DNA from: Planctomycetota bacterium
Lineage (GTDB): Bacteria; Planctomycetota; Phycisphaerae; Phycisphaerales; Phycisphaeraceae
Direction: 5' to 3'
Assembly (NCBI GenBank): GCA_024276075.1
Contig: JAJRXX010000051.1
Coordinates: 26,779 to 90,778, forward strand
DNA: 64,000 nucleotides
The notes beneath the pieces were generated by a model. The model saw only the letters and a program-made list of their open reading frames with translations, was not told where the DNA came from and made no database searches. Position numbers and translations under genes: made by a program. Position 1 is the first letter of the stretch; each line of letters opens with the position of its first letter. Shown here piece after piece: positions 9,901-17,266 of this stretch.

Positions 9901-10590
9901 GACGGTGAATCTGGTATTGGCGTCGCCGCCGTTTTTGATGGTAAAAAAGCCGCTACCGCTGCTGCCGATGAATATGTCGCCGAAACCGGGGCTGCCCAGT
10001 GTGCCTCCGGTGGAGACCGTAAGGTATCCGATGGCGGTTGGGGTGGTGCCAAGTCTGATGTCGTCAAGGGCAGAGTCCGTGGTCAGCGTGCCGTCGGTGA
10101 TGGTGAGCCGACCGGTCTGGTTGGTTGTATCGCCTATGTCCATGCCGAGTGTGCTGGTTGTGGTGTAGGTGTTTCCGTTGAGGTCGAAGGTGACCTTGCC
10201 GTTTGAGATGTCCAGGGCGAAATTTGTAGTCGTGCCCACAAAGACGGTGTAGGTGTCGGGTAGCGTGAAGTTGGCAACGTCTGTTGCCACGGGTATGGAC
10301 GCGCCGGCACCACCGCCGTCGAAGAGGGACCAGTTGCTGGTGGAGGTGAACGAGCCGCCGTTGGGATCGATCCAGAAGCGGTCTGCGGCGAGTGCGGGTG
10401 AGGCGAGCGCGGTGAGCAGCGCGGCAGCGATGGTGACGGTGACCCAGGGGTTGGGGCATACGCACTGGCAGGCAAGCTGCCAGTGGCACCCGAGCGTGGG
10501 CTTCGGGGTGATGATGGGGCCCCGCGCATTGCGATGCGTGGGCTTCAATGTGGTAATGGGGGTGGCTGCGAGGTGGGCGTGGGTGGTCAT
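6982..10590 (-). CDS. Large T5SS/PEP-CTERM-associated repeat surface protein with dockerin-like domain
   Basis: 1202 residues from the ATG at 10590 (GGAGAG upstream). After an unusual stretch of about 48 residues comes a hydrophobic signal segment (TVTIAAALLTALASPALA, cleavage near residue 68). Most of the protein is made of repeats of the type GTLTVENGAQLS / GTxWSNNGSxxVG, the T5SS/PEP-CTERM-associated repeat, predicted to form a long beta-helix. Near the C-terminus two calcium-loop-like units (DANLDLRVEDADLSLLL and DFTGDGIVDDADLSLLL) resemble dockerin or EF-hand loops. The tail IPEPASGAV, hydrophobic segment and RRRR form a PEP-CTERM sorting signal. It is probably exported and processed by an exosortase-like system. 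Residues 16-43 are encoded by repeat DNA. Confidence 0.88.
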   Translation of the reverse strand: MTTHAHLAATPITTLKPTHRNARGPIITPKPTLGCHWQLACQCVCPNPWVTVTIAAALLTALASPALAADRFWIDPNGGSFTSTSNWSLFDGGGAGASIPVATDVANFTLPDTYTVFVGTTTNFALDISNGKVTFDLNGNTYTTTSTLGMDIGDTTNQTGRLTITDGTLTTDSALDDIRLGTTPTAIGYLTVSTGGTLGSPGFGDIFIGSSGSGFFTIKNGGDANTRFTVIGSSSGSTGTATVTGIGSIWSLTSTMTIGNSGNGTLNIFGGGSVSTTSFATIANVASSTSKVQVSGTDSTWSLNSNLNVGGFGNGSLTISSGGVVTSSSGNIASNSVDSVGSVSVSGTDSRWDNSFTLFVGRSGHGTLSVRGGATVTSGNFTIANFTNSQGAATISDPGSSVAATGSLTVGASGTGTLTVENGAQLSTVSTARIGNQATAVGTLTVRGQGTQWSNNGSAIVAGVVGGGTGTLNVSDGADVSINGSLSINDPNGAQVGTLNFDGGTITAQSFTRTGNLNWTDGTLKINGGTFNNSFANLTIDGADDTDLPTLHMAAGATGTGFAATTLTVANTKRAALDITGGSSLSVSNVIVGNLDSSEGTVTVAGTASSLTAGGQIFLGTTGGNATLNIKTGGTVTSNNSLQIGAGATVNLDGGTLLLDSLITFGGTFNFNAGQLTFENNMVATDLLLDAVLGQFRQLLTGRRLDANATLFLFSSLSLDGGDIVANTIDISGSNALLQASSGLVSAANGITVGSTARATIGSATINAGATLTNAGRITMSNPLGRITGTSFTNTGTLEGTGQIDAPLANQLTGKINVRANDRLLFTAAANTNAGRIDVNGQNALATIEFQQGLTNDSTARIDARGSASLQFNGGLTNNGLVNVGFADATLSGPIINNGSIGVAFSNATFAAGDIANNGSIFISGNSNVLFSDDVTNGPGAGVTLQVDIGSKAVFFGSYNGGNPGNGTVFIHGDLAPGSSPGTSTFGGPVSFGPLSTTIIEIEGTTAGTGYDKVVATQSVSLGGTLDIQVVDPTAFTPAYGNAFTILTYASRTGTYNQTTLNNSILALQTDLALAPVYDFPGNSDSLFAATPFAAAPDTLTLFTTLPGDANLDLRVEDADLSLLLTNFGNAGAAWTAGDFTGDGIVDDADLSLLLTNFGGDVRSLFSSTGLSTNASTIPEPASGAVLALCGMLMLARRRRCR
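10463..10546 (-). repeat. Two short palindromic repeats inside the N-terminus of the PEP-CTERM protein gene
   Basis: A hairpin at 10463-10486 (CACTGGCA arms) resembles the hairpin in the 138-bp element at 22451. A 22-base block at 10525-10546 containing GCATTGCGATGC is identical to 51777-51798. Both lie in frame and encode residues of the N-terminal extension (KPTHRNA and CHWQLACQC). Confidence 0.7.
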
Positions 10591-10782
10591 AGCTCTCTCT
10601 CCGGCCCGGTTGCGGCGGGCGGTTACGTGGCTGGATAATAGACGTTCATCACGAGTGGTGCCGACGGGGAGTGGGCACAAACTCCACTGCTGTCATTATA
10701 GTCGTGTTGAGGCTGGATTGGAAGGAAAAAAATCCGGCGGCACGGTGGGTGGATCGTAGGTCAATTTATATTCGAGCGTCCC

Positions 10783-10814
10783 CGCCACGAGCCACGACCG
10801 TCAGGGAGTGAGCC
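10783..10814 (+). repeat. Short dispersed motif built on ACGAGCCRCGACCGTCAG
   Basis: This block of about 30 bases recurs with variations at 17050-17080, 22341-22365 (reverse), 22830-22861 (reverse) and 24215-24246, mostly inside the inverted-repeat elements. It contains no gene. Confidence 0.65.
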
Positions 10815-10907
10815 TCTTCTTCATCTTCCGCTTTGAAAGCCCTTGCTATCGGCATCTCGAAGGCAAACCTTGTCAAACCACGACCCGACAGCACGCCCGA
10901 TCAGATC

Positions 10908-10943
10908 AAACAAAAACCCCCAAGCGTGTGAGCTAGGGGGTTT
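10908..10943 (-). terminator. Intrinsic terminator
   Basis: On the minus strand AAACCCCC pairs with GGGGGTTT across a loop of about 14 bases and is followed by a T-rich tract (TTTTTGTTTG). The nearest upstream gene on this strand, cysK, ends 250 bases away. The terminator may therefore end either the cysK message or a separate short RNA. Confidence 0.7.
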
Positions 10944-11090
10944 CATTAAAGCGTTGTGCGGGTCGGGCAGACCCGTAATAAAAGTGTGCGTGCCCTATGT
11001 GCGAGCGGGCACGGCTCATTGTTTCTTGTCAGGCGGACTGTCCTGCATGAGCAATCCTCTCAAGGTTACGTTTCTATTTTATGCACGCTA
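10944..11090 (-). ncRNA. Candidate structured small RNA between cysK and the PEP-CTERM gene
   Basis: No coding frame is supported here. On the minus strand, immediately before the intrinsic terminator, lie two compact hairpins (GGGTCTGCCCGACCC and GTGCCC...GGGCAC) and a GGACAGTCC palindrome. It was compared by eye with SRP RNA, RNase P RNA and tmRNA signatures and matches none. It could equally be a long 3' untranslated region of cysK. Confidence 0.3.
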
Positions 11091-11195
11091 GTCAAAGCGA
11101 TCCACACTTTTTTCACAATTTATCGAACTGCTTTTAAACAAATCGGCTGTTGGTTATCGGTCTAACTAATCGTTGGTACACGCTGCCACGATGCT

Positions 11196-12164
11196 CTAGT
11201 CCGTAAGCCCCTCGAACAACGGCGTGGACAGGTACCGCTCGCCGAAGCTCGGCATGATCGCCACGATGGTCTTGGAGCTATTCTCCGGCTTGGCGGCGAG
11301 TCGTGCCGCGGCGCAGAGAGCGGCGCCGGAACTGATCCCGCAGAGGATGCCCTCCTCCTTGGCTAAGCGACGGCTCCAGGCGAAGGCGTCATCATTCGAC
11401 ACGGCTTCGGTGCCATCGACGATGGCGATGTCGAGGTTCTTGGGAATGAAGCCGGCTCCGATGCCCTGAATTTTGTGAGGGCCTGGTTTTCCACCTGCGA
11501 TCACGGGCGAGGCTTCGGGCTCGACGGCGATGGCTTTAAAATCGGACTTCTTCGACTTGATGTACCGCGCGATGCCGGTGATGGTGCCCCCGGTACCGAC
11601 GCCGGAGATCAGGATGTCGACGCTGCCGTTTGTGTCCGCCCATATTTCCGGGCCTGTGGTCTTTTCGTGGATGTCGGGGTTAGCAGGGTTCTCAAATTGC
11701 TGAGGCATCCAAGCGTTTTGCGTGGTGGCGACAAGTTCGGCGGCCTTGCCGATCGCGCCCTTCATACCCTCAGCAGCAGGTGTAAGCACGAGGTTCGCGC
11801 CCAGTGCTCGTAACAGCGCACGCCGCTCGATACTCATCGACTCGGGCATGGTGAGCGTGAGCTTGTAGCCCCTGGCTGCACAGACAAACGCCAGCGCGAT
11901 GCCGGTGTTGCCGCTGGTCGGCTCGACGATGTGCGTATCAGGCGTAACGGTGCCGTCGGCTTCGGCGGCTTCGATCATCGCGCGGCCGATGCGGTCCTTC
12001 ACGCTCGCTAACGGGTTAAAAAACTCACACTTAGCATAAACCGTCGCGTGGTCGGACGGGATGACGCGGTTGAGTTTAACCAGAGGCGTGTTAAACGTGG
12101 TTTCCGCGATGCTGTTATAGGTTCGATTATGCAACAAGTTAAATGCAGAGGTCACTGTGGTCAT
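11196..12164 (-). CDS. cysK: Cysteine synthase (O-acetylserine sulfhydrylase)
   Basis: 322 residues, ATG preceded by AGGAGT. A pyridoxal-phosphate enzyme that forms cysteine from O-acetylserine and sulfide in the cytoplasm. [11 protein letters not shown] near residue 48 carries the PLP lysine; [13 protein letters not shown] is the substrate/PLP asparagine loop; [15 protein letters not shown] is the phosphate-binding glycine loop; and GISSGA near the C-terminus completes the PLP site. Length and motifs are typical of CysK rather than cystathionine beta-synthase, as there are no CBS domains. It stands alone without cysE. Confidence 0.95.
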   Translation of the reverse strand: MTTVTSAFNLLHNRTYNSIAETTFNTPLVKLNRVIPSDHATVYAKCEFFNPLASVKDRIGRAMIEAAEADGTVTPDTHIVEPTSGNTGIALAFVCAARGYKLTLTMPESMSIERRALLRALGANLVLTPAAEGMKGAIGKAAELVATTQNAWMPQQFENPANPDIHEKTTGPEIWADTNGSVDILISGVGTGGTITGIARYIKSKKSDFKAIAVEPEASPVIAGGKPGPHKIQGIGAGFIPKNLDIAIVDGTEAVSNDDAFAWSRRLAKEEGILCGISSGAALCAAARLAAKPENSSKTIVAIMPSFGERYLSTPLFEGLTD

Positions 12165-12505
12165 GACTAAGGACTCCTGTTATCGTCTAGGGGATAATAG
12201 TAAATGCTAGTATAAGCTAAACGGATTCTATCTGAATAAAACAACAGCGCCAAGGGAAAATAACACCACCGATCACTGTAAACAACTGCTGCTAAGCGTA
12301 TTGAGATTTTCCAGACTACCCTCTTTACGCATCTAACGATTTACAGCCGAGTAATAGATCGACCTTCGGCGGCAAAGACGACGAATCGGTCGTTTGTCAT
12401 CGTCGCCGCCACCACTACAATCCCTCCTCCGATAGCCGTGCTGGGCGAATCGTGATTAAATGCCAGCAGGCCTATCAACCTTCAACCCAACCAAGGAACA
12501 AAACC
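12165..12505. other. Divergent intergenic region between cysK and tpx
   Basis: About 340 bases with no convincing gene. An open frame extends upstream of tpx from 12452, but a ribosome site supports the start at 12506. No recognised operator or riboswitch was found. Confidence 0.45.
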
Positions 12506-13021
12506 ATGTCCGAGCGCAGCGGAGCGATCACGTTTAAAGGCAACCCCATGACACTTGTAGGCGACGAAGTGAACGTCGGCGTCACCGCGCCGGACTTTAC
12601 CGCTGTGGGCAACGACATGAAACCGGTGAGCCTGAGCGACTATAAGGGCAAGGTGGTCGTCCTCGTCTCGGTGCCGTCACTGGACACGCCTGTGTGCGAC
12701 ATCGAGACCAAGCGCTTTAACGAAGAAGCCGGGAAGCTGGGCGACAAGGTGGCGTTGCTGACGGTGAGCCTGGACCTACCCTTCGCGCAGAAGCGTTGGT
12801 GCGGGGCTGCCGACGCGAAAAACGTCGTCACGGTCTCGGACTACAAGGACCGTCAGTTCGGCCAAAGCTGGGGCCTGTACATCAAGGAACTGGGTTTGCT
12901 AGCGCGTGCGGTGTACGTAATCGACACCCAAGGCGTGATCAAATACGCCGAACTGGTATCGGAAGTCACTACGGAGCCAAACTACGACGCGGCGATCAGC
13001 GCAGCAAAGGTGCTGGTGTAG
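12506..13021 (+). CDS. tpx: Thiol peroxidase
   Basis: 171 residues from the ATG at 12506 with AAGGA 8 bases upstream. A peroxiredoxin that reduces lipid and other hydroperoxides using thioredoxin. The peroxidatic cysteine is in PSLDTPVCDIETKRFN and the resolving cysteine in FAQKRWCGA, the two-cysteine arrangement of the Tpx subfamily. YVIDTQGVIKYAELV near the C-terminus is also typical. A small hairpin (GAGGC-TAAT-GCCTC, 13047-13060) follows the stop and may help separate it from the convergent lipoprotein gene. Confidence 0.93.
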   Translation: MSERSGAITFKGNPMTLVGDEVNVGVTAPDFTAVGNDMKPVSLSDYKGKVVVLVSVPSLDTPVCDIETKRFNEEAGKLGDKVALLTVSLDLPFAQKRWCGAADAKNVVTVSDYKDRQFGQSWGLYIKELGLLARAVYVIDTQGVIKYAELVSEVTTEPNYDAAISAAKVLV

Positions 13022-13075
13022 ATTCGATATAGCTTTCAGTTTAATGGAGGCTAATGCCTCACCGCCACGAGTTCG

Positions 13076-13462
13076 TCACAGTTCCAAGCCGCTCAGGTCG
13101 CCCTTCATCTCTTTGAGCTTGTCGAAGTAGACCTTGAACCGCTCGGTCAGTGCCTTGACAGACTTCGAGATGGCGTCGACCTCAGACTTGAGGTTCTTGG
13201 CCTCCTCGCCGAGCATCTCCTGGAGCGGGATATCTTTGAGCTTGGCCTGGACCGCTTCGATCGCGCCCTTCTTGGACACGATGGCCTCCTTGTAAGACAT
13301 CGCCATATCGCGCAGGGCTGAGACGTCCATCTTCGCGGCTTCGGCCTTCACTTCGGGCAACGGCTTGGTCTCGTCGGCGGAATGCGACCCCCCGCAGCCG
13401 ACCAGCGTCAACAAAGCACAAACCACGGGAACAAAAATACGACTGACTCTCGGTGTTCTCAT
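13076..13462 (-). CDS. Small predicted lipoprotein with coiled coil
   Basis: 128 residues, ATG preceded by GAGGAG. The N-terminus (basic residues, hydrophobic VPVVCALLTLVGC) has a lipobox LVGC with cysteine at 23, so the mature protein should be lipid-anchored. The remainder is highly charged, rich in Lys, Glu and Ala, and has heptad-like spacing (EAIVSKKGAIEAVQAKLK, VDAISKSVKALTERFK), suggesting a helical coiled coil. No family was recognised. It lies between tpx (convergent) and the PII gene (same strand, 88 bases upstream). Confidence 0.75.
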   Translation of the reverse strand: MRTPRVSRIFVPVVCALLTLVGCGGSHSADETKPLPEVKAEAAKMDVSALRDMAMSYKEAIVSKKGAIEAVQAKLKDIPLQEMLGEEAKNLKSEVDAISKSVKALTERFKVYFDKLKEMKGDLSGLEL

Positions 13463-13550
13463 ATCACTGCATCTCCTCTAATTATGTTCGCCTTCGTACA
13501 CCCCCACCACACGTCGCGTGGGCGGCATTTTATTATACCCATTAAAACGC

Positions 13551-13892
13551 TCAGATCGCTGTCTCGCCTCGCTCGCCGGTGCGGATGCGGATGCACTGTT
13601 CTAGCTGCGTGATGAATATCTTGCCATCACCGATCGTACCGGAGTCGTGCTTGGCATACTGCAGGATCGCGTTGACAGCGGGCTCTACAAATTCCTCATT
13701 ACAGGCGATGTCGATCCGCACTTTCGGGATGAGGTTGGGCGTGTGCTTCTGACCCCGGTAGAGGTCCTGCTGCTCGGCTTGGCCGTGACCCGTGCACCGA
13801 CTAACCGTAATACGAAGTATCTCGACTCTGATCAACGCCTCGTGAACTTCCTCGATTTTATCAGGCTGGATGATCGCGGTAATGAGCTTCAT
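13551..13892 (-). CDS. glnK: PII nitrogen regulatory protein
   Basis: 113 residues, typical PII length, AAGGA before the ATG. A trimeric sensor of 2-oxoglutarate and ATP/ADP that commonly blocks ammonium channels. The T-loop tyrosine expected for uridylylation is in DLYRGQKH, followed by PNLIPKVRIDI. The C-terminus RTGERGETAI matches the family motif RTGExGxxAI. The stretch before the tyrosine reads TGHGQAEQQD instead of the usual GRQKGHTE, so the T-loop base is divergent. It lies 35 bases downstream of amt on the same strand, the classic amt-glnK pairing in reversed order, so it is named glnK rather than glnB by context. Confidence 0.9.
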   Translation of the reverse strand: MKLITAIIQPDKIEEVHEALIRVEILRITVSRCTGHGQAEQQDLYRGQKHTPNLIPKVRIDIACNEEFVEPAVNAILQYAKHDSGTIGDGKIFITQLEQCIRIRTGERGETAI

Positions 13893-13927
13893 CGCTTTGT
13901 CCTTGAAATTAGATACTGCTGGGCTAA

Positions 13928-15253
13928 CTAGTTCAGGTTTAGCAAACCGTACCCGTGCTCGCCGTGGAGGCTGTGGTCCAGGCCGGCCATCTCGTCGTTC
14001 TCGTCGATGCGCAGGCCTATGGTCTTGTTGACCAGGACCAGGATGACGATGCTGACCACGCCCGCGTAGATGAGTGTCGCGACCACGCCCAAGAGTTGAA
14101 CGCCAAACTGGGTGATGGCGGTACGATCGGCTGGCATCTCACCGTCACGGATGAAAAATGCCAACAACAGTGCGCCGCCCATACCAGCAACACCGTGGAT
14201 CCCGAAGACGTCGAGCGTGTCGTCGTAGCCGAGCTTGTTCTTCATCATGATCGCGAGGTAGCACAGGCCAGACGCGGCGACACCCAGCACAATCGCCCCA
14301 CCGGGCTGGACCACGCCTGCCGCCGGCGTGATGACCACGAGCCCCGCGAGGATGCCGCTGGCCATACCCAGACTTGTTGCCTTGCGCAAGTGCAGCCCTT
14401 CGATGGTGATCCACGCCAGCGCCCCCGCCGCCGCGGCGATCTGCGTGACGGTCAGTGCCTGTGCGGTCTTGAGCCCACTCGTTAGCGAACTGCCTGCATT
14501 AAATCCAAACCAGCCCACCCACAACAGGCCCACGCCCATCATGGTCATGACCATATTATTCGAGTGCATGGAGGTCTGAGGGTAGCCCCGCCTTGCGCCG
14601 AGATAGATCGCCGCGATCAAGCCGGTGATCCCCGCCGAGATGTGTACGACCGTGCCCCCGGCAAAGTCGATGGCGTTGAGATTAAACAGCCAGCCATCGT
14701 CGGCCCAGACCCAGTGGCACAACGGGTTGTACACGAGCAACCCCCACAACGCGATGAAGACGCAATACCCGCTGAATCGGACACGCTCAGCAAATGCACC
14801 GGCAATCAGCGCGGGTGTGATGATCGCAAATTTGCCCTGGAACATCGCAAAGACCAGCGGCGGAATCCGAATCTCAGGGCTCATGATCGCTTGCCCGTCG
14901 ATGCTCGATAACAACACCAGGCCCGGGTCCCACCCGCACCATTGGCCAAAAAAACCATCGCCGATATTGGGTCCGAATGCCATGGCGTACCCACACACCG
15001 CCCACAACACACCCATCACCGCCATCGCGGCGAAGCAGTGCATCATGGTCCCCAACACGTTCTTTGTGCGCACCAAGCCGCCGTAGAACATCGCCAAGCC
15101 CGGCACCATCAGCAGGACCAGCGACGTCGACACGAGCATCCACGCCGTGGCACCGGTATCGATACCCGTTGACTGGTCAAACGCCCAAGCGGTGCTCGGG
15201 ATCAGCATCACGGCAATGATTAACAAAAACAGTTTTTCTGATCGAACCGGCAT
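13928..15253 (-). CDS. amt: Ammonium transporter
   Basis: 441 residues from the ATG at 15253, chosen because AAGGAG lies 7 bases upstream; an in-frame start 15 bases earlier would place it inside that ribosome site. The N-terminus is a signal-like hydrophobic segment (LFLLIIAVMLIPSTAWA) followed by about eleven membrane helices. MFYGGLVRTKNVLGTMMH is the periplasmic family signature. The twin pore histidines are seen in VVHISAGITG and VFGIHGVAGMGG. It conducts ammonia or ammonium across the inner membrane and is probably gated by the adjacent PII protein. Confidence 0.95.
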   Translation of the reverse strand: MPVRSEKLFLLIIAVMLIPSTAWAFDQSTGIDTGATAWMLVSTSLVLLMVPGLAMFYGGLVRTKNVLGTMMHCFAAMAVMGVLWAVCGYAMAFGPNIGDGFFGQWCGWDPGLVLLSSIDGQAIMSPEIRIPPLVFAMFQGKFAIITPALIAGAFAERVRFSGYCVFIALWGLLVYNPLCHWVWADDGWLFNLNAIDFAGGTVVHISAGITGLIAAIYLGARRGYPQTSMHSNNMVMTMMGVGLLWVGWFGFNAGSSLTSGLKTAQALTVTQIAAAAGALAWITIEGLHLRKATSLGMASGILAGLVVITPAAGVVQPGGAIVLGVAASGLCYLAIMMKNKLGYDDTLDVFGIHGVAGMGGALLLAFFIRDGEMPADRTAITQFGVQLLGVVATLIYAGVVSIVILVLVNKTIGLRIDENDEMAGLDHSLHGEHGYGLLNLN

Positions 15254-15678
15254 GGTTATCTCCTTCACGTGTACCGCAAAGTCTCTAAGACCCCGTCAAT
15301 ACGCGGCAAGTTATTTCCGTATGAATAAGGCACAATGCGGGCTGCGCTCCAGTGGGATTCGATTAAACGCCCCGCCTCTCTTCACCGCCCCACGCCGTCC
15401 TTCAAACGCGGGTGGCCACGCCGAACCCTAAAAACGGGCATCGCATGAGTACTCAATAGATATTACTTTTCAAATCCCGTAGCAACCCCGCTTCAGAGCG
15501 TATGGCGTCATCGCAAAACGCTCGTTTAGAGTGCTTCCAAATCACAGGCTGTCGTGATCCCCCCGCCTCTCCTATTCACAGCGAAAAACGCCTAGAATAA
15601 GTTATACAAATGATGGTCGGCTTTAGAAAATATTTTTACGAAAGTGTCCCGGTCAGATGAACAAATAACCCTCGACAC
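15254..15678. other. Intergenic stretch upstream of amt
   Basis: About 425 bases with no supported gene. A sigma-54 promoter was looked for, because amt-glnK operons often have one, but no convincing GG/GC pair with correct spacing was seen. Confidence 0.4.
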
Positions 15679-15766
15679 CTCTGAAAAACCTTGATCTGCC
15701 GCGACCCATCAACTTTGACGCTGCCAAGAATGTGGTTTGTTATTTGCCTGCCAGGGCTTTTCAGAG
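15679..15766. repeat. 88-bp imperfect inverted-repeat element
   Basis: The left end CTCTGAAAAACCTTG matches the reverse complement of the right end (CTCTGAAAAGCCCTG) at 13 of 15 positions. It is a single copy in this window and has no coding potential. It has the general look of a small non-autonomous element. Confidence 0.6.
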
Positions 15767-15791
15767 ACCCCCCTACATCATAATGACACGT

Positions 15792-15917
15792 TAGAGCAAC
15801 TGGCGTCATTAATCTTCATTGACCGGGTGGCACGGCTTGCTTGCAAGCCGTGAAATACAGATGTTTGTTACACCTACTATTCAATCAAGATGGAAAATAT
15901 TGACGCCAGTTGCTCTA
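15792..15917 (+). mobile_element. 126-bp inverted-repeat element, copy B1
   Basis: Perfect 17-bp terminal inverted repeats TAGAGCAACTGGCGTCA surround a central hairpin (CACGGCTTGC/GCAAGCCGTG). A second copy in opposite orientation at 59184-59309 is also 126 bp and differs at only three positions. The right terminal CTA of this copy, read on the minus strand, is the TAG stop codon of the amidohydrolase gene. Confidence 0.9.
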
Positions 15918-16928
15918 GGGTTCGTCGTGCAGCCGAGCCACAGCACCGTGGTACACCGTCGCCAGCGTGGCGGGGTCCAGGCGGACACCCCGCAGTGTCG
16001 GCGCCGCTCCGGCTGATAGTGACGGGTCGACCAGACGCAAATCGGGGTCCTCAATCGGGCTGGGGCCGTCGTAATCCGTCTCCAACAGCGTGCGCAACGC
16101 CCAATACCGGCTCGCTAACAAGTCAAAGCTAATGTTGTCGCTGTCGGCGACGATGTCGCTCCCAAAGATGATCCGCCCCGGATTACGTTGGCAAAATGCG
16201 CGAAAGCAGTCGGGATGCTTACTAAGCTCGCGCACCATCCACTTCGTCGCGGCGGTGTCCATATAAAGGTTGGGGTGCCTATCGAGCAGGTCTTGGAGGC
16301 GGTCGAGGTGCTCGGGGTCGCCAGCAAGATGCGCAGCGATCCAGGTCACATCGTGGTGTTCGTCGAGCAGCCTTTCGAATGTTTTGTGGTGCTCGGCCTT
16401 ACGCCCGTAGCGACGATGATCGCGGTAGTGGGTGGCAAACCAGGTGTCCGGGTCGGCAATATGGATCATGAACTTCATGCCCAGCGACTTGGCCAAGTGC
16501 ATGGCCTCTAGACGCGTCGGTGAGTCAAGCCGCAGGCTCGGGTGAATGTCGCGACCACGCGGCGCGGCCCAGAACTTACACACACGGACACCCTTGGCAG
16601 CAAAACCCTCGATCCGCTTGAGCCAATCGGTGGTAAAGGTACCGGGCTGGCTGTGAGCCTTGTAATTTGGCACAGCAATGAAACGGACACGGTCGCCGAA
16701 CTGGTCTTTGATCTCGTCGACATGTTGGAGCGGGCTCATCGACCAGACGCGCTCGATGCCGAAGAGGTCCGCTACCTCGAAGAACAGCCGCGCTGCTTCC
16801 ACGTCGTGCAGATGGACGTGCGCGTCCCAAATGCGTCCGGTCCAGGGTAGTCTAGCCGCCTCTTGACGGTAGGCGATACCCAGACGATTCTCCGGGCTGA
16901 CGGAGGTGACACCAGTTCTGATCTGCAT
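15915..16928 (-). CDS. Amidohydrolase family protein (TIM-barrel metal-dependent hydrolase)
   Basis: 337 residues from the ATG at 16928; a GTG at 16991 would add 21 residues but lies close to a repeat and has no better ribosome site. WDAHVHLHD near residue 36 supplies the metal-binding HxH pair. FMIHIADPDTWF, VTWIAAHLAGDPEHLDRL and RIIFGSDIVADSDN give the later histidines and the catalytic aspartate, in the order seen in amidohydrolase-2 proteins (decarboxylase or lactonase-like). The substrate is unknown. The stop codon TAG belongs to the terminal inverted repeat of the 126-bp element, so the natural C-terminus may have been altered by that insertion. Confidence 0.82.
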   Translation of the reverse strand: MQIRTGVTSVSPENRLGIAYRQEAARLPWTGRIWDAHVHLHDVEAARLFFEVADLFGIERVWSMSPLQHVDEIKDQFGDRVRFIAVPNYKAHSQPGTFTTDWLKRIEGFAAKGVRVCKFWAAPRGRDIHPSLRLDSPTRLEAMHLAKSLGMKFMIHIADPDTWFATHYRDHRRYGRKAEHHKTFERLLDEHHDVTWIAAHLAGDPEHLDRLQDLLDRHPNLYMDTAATKWMVRELSKHPDCFRAFCQRNPGRIIFGSDIVADSDNISFDLLASRYWALRTLLETDYDGPSPIEDPDLRLVDPSLSAGAAPTLRGVRLDPATLATVYHGAVARLHDEP

Positions 16929-16998
16929 GGCTGTTTTACCGATCCTTATAAGTATTGTTATAGGGTCCGTGTACGCGAGAACACATGCCACAAATACT

Positions 16999-17176
16999 TA
17001 GAGCGCCTAACAAAATGAACTCCAACCAACCCGATATTTCCATTGAACCGCCGCAACGAGCCGCGACCGCCACGAAGCGGGCATTTGTTGTATCCCCTCT
17101 CCCTCACAGGGAGAGGGCTGGGGTGAGGGTCGAGTCAACGACAATCATCCCGCATCCATTTTGTTAGACGCTCTTA
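16999..17176 (+). mobile_element. Element of about 178 bp with AGAGCG(C/T)CTAACAAAATG ends
   Basis: The left end TTAGAGCGCCTAACAAAATG and right end (reverse complement CTAAGAGCGTCTAACAAAATG) agree over 18 of 19 bases from AGAGCG inward. The interior contains the ACGAGCCGCGACCG motif and a CCCTCTCCCT/AGGGAGAGGG hairpin. It sits between the amidohydrolase and HAD genes. Confidence 0.75.
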
Positions 17177-17182
17177 GCCACC

Positions 17183-17217
17183 TTCGACGCGATCAAAACA
17201 TACGCGGATGCGTATTA
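17183..17217 (+). repeat. 107-bp repeat family, truncated copy R3 (one end only)
   Basis: Only the quasi-palindromic end remains, finishing TACGCGGATGCGTATTA. Reverse-complemented, it matches the start of R4 (18092) at 33 of 35 positions. It lies 49 bases upstream of the HAD gene. Confidence 0.8.
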
Positions 17218-17266
17218 CCTATCGGCCATCCTAGGGTGAGTATGATGCCACGAGCAAACCGGGCTT

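Noticed and set aside
8081..10168. Two long plus-strand open frames (328 and 365 residues) opposite the PEP-CTERM gene
   Set aside because: They are antisense to a highly repetitive GC-rich gene, have Pro/Val/Thr-rich composition mirroring the sense repeats, lack ribosome sites and resemble no family.
15254..15400. Possible sigma-54 promoter for amt
   Set aside because: No GG and GC pair with the required 10-base spacing and flanking consensus was found.
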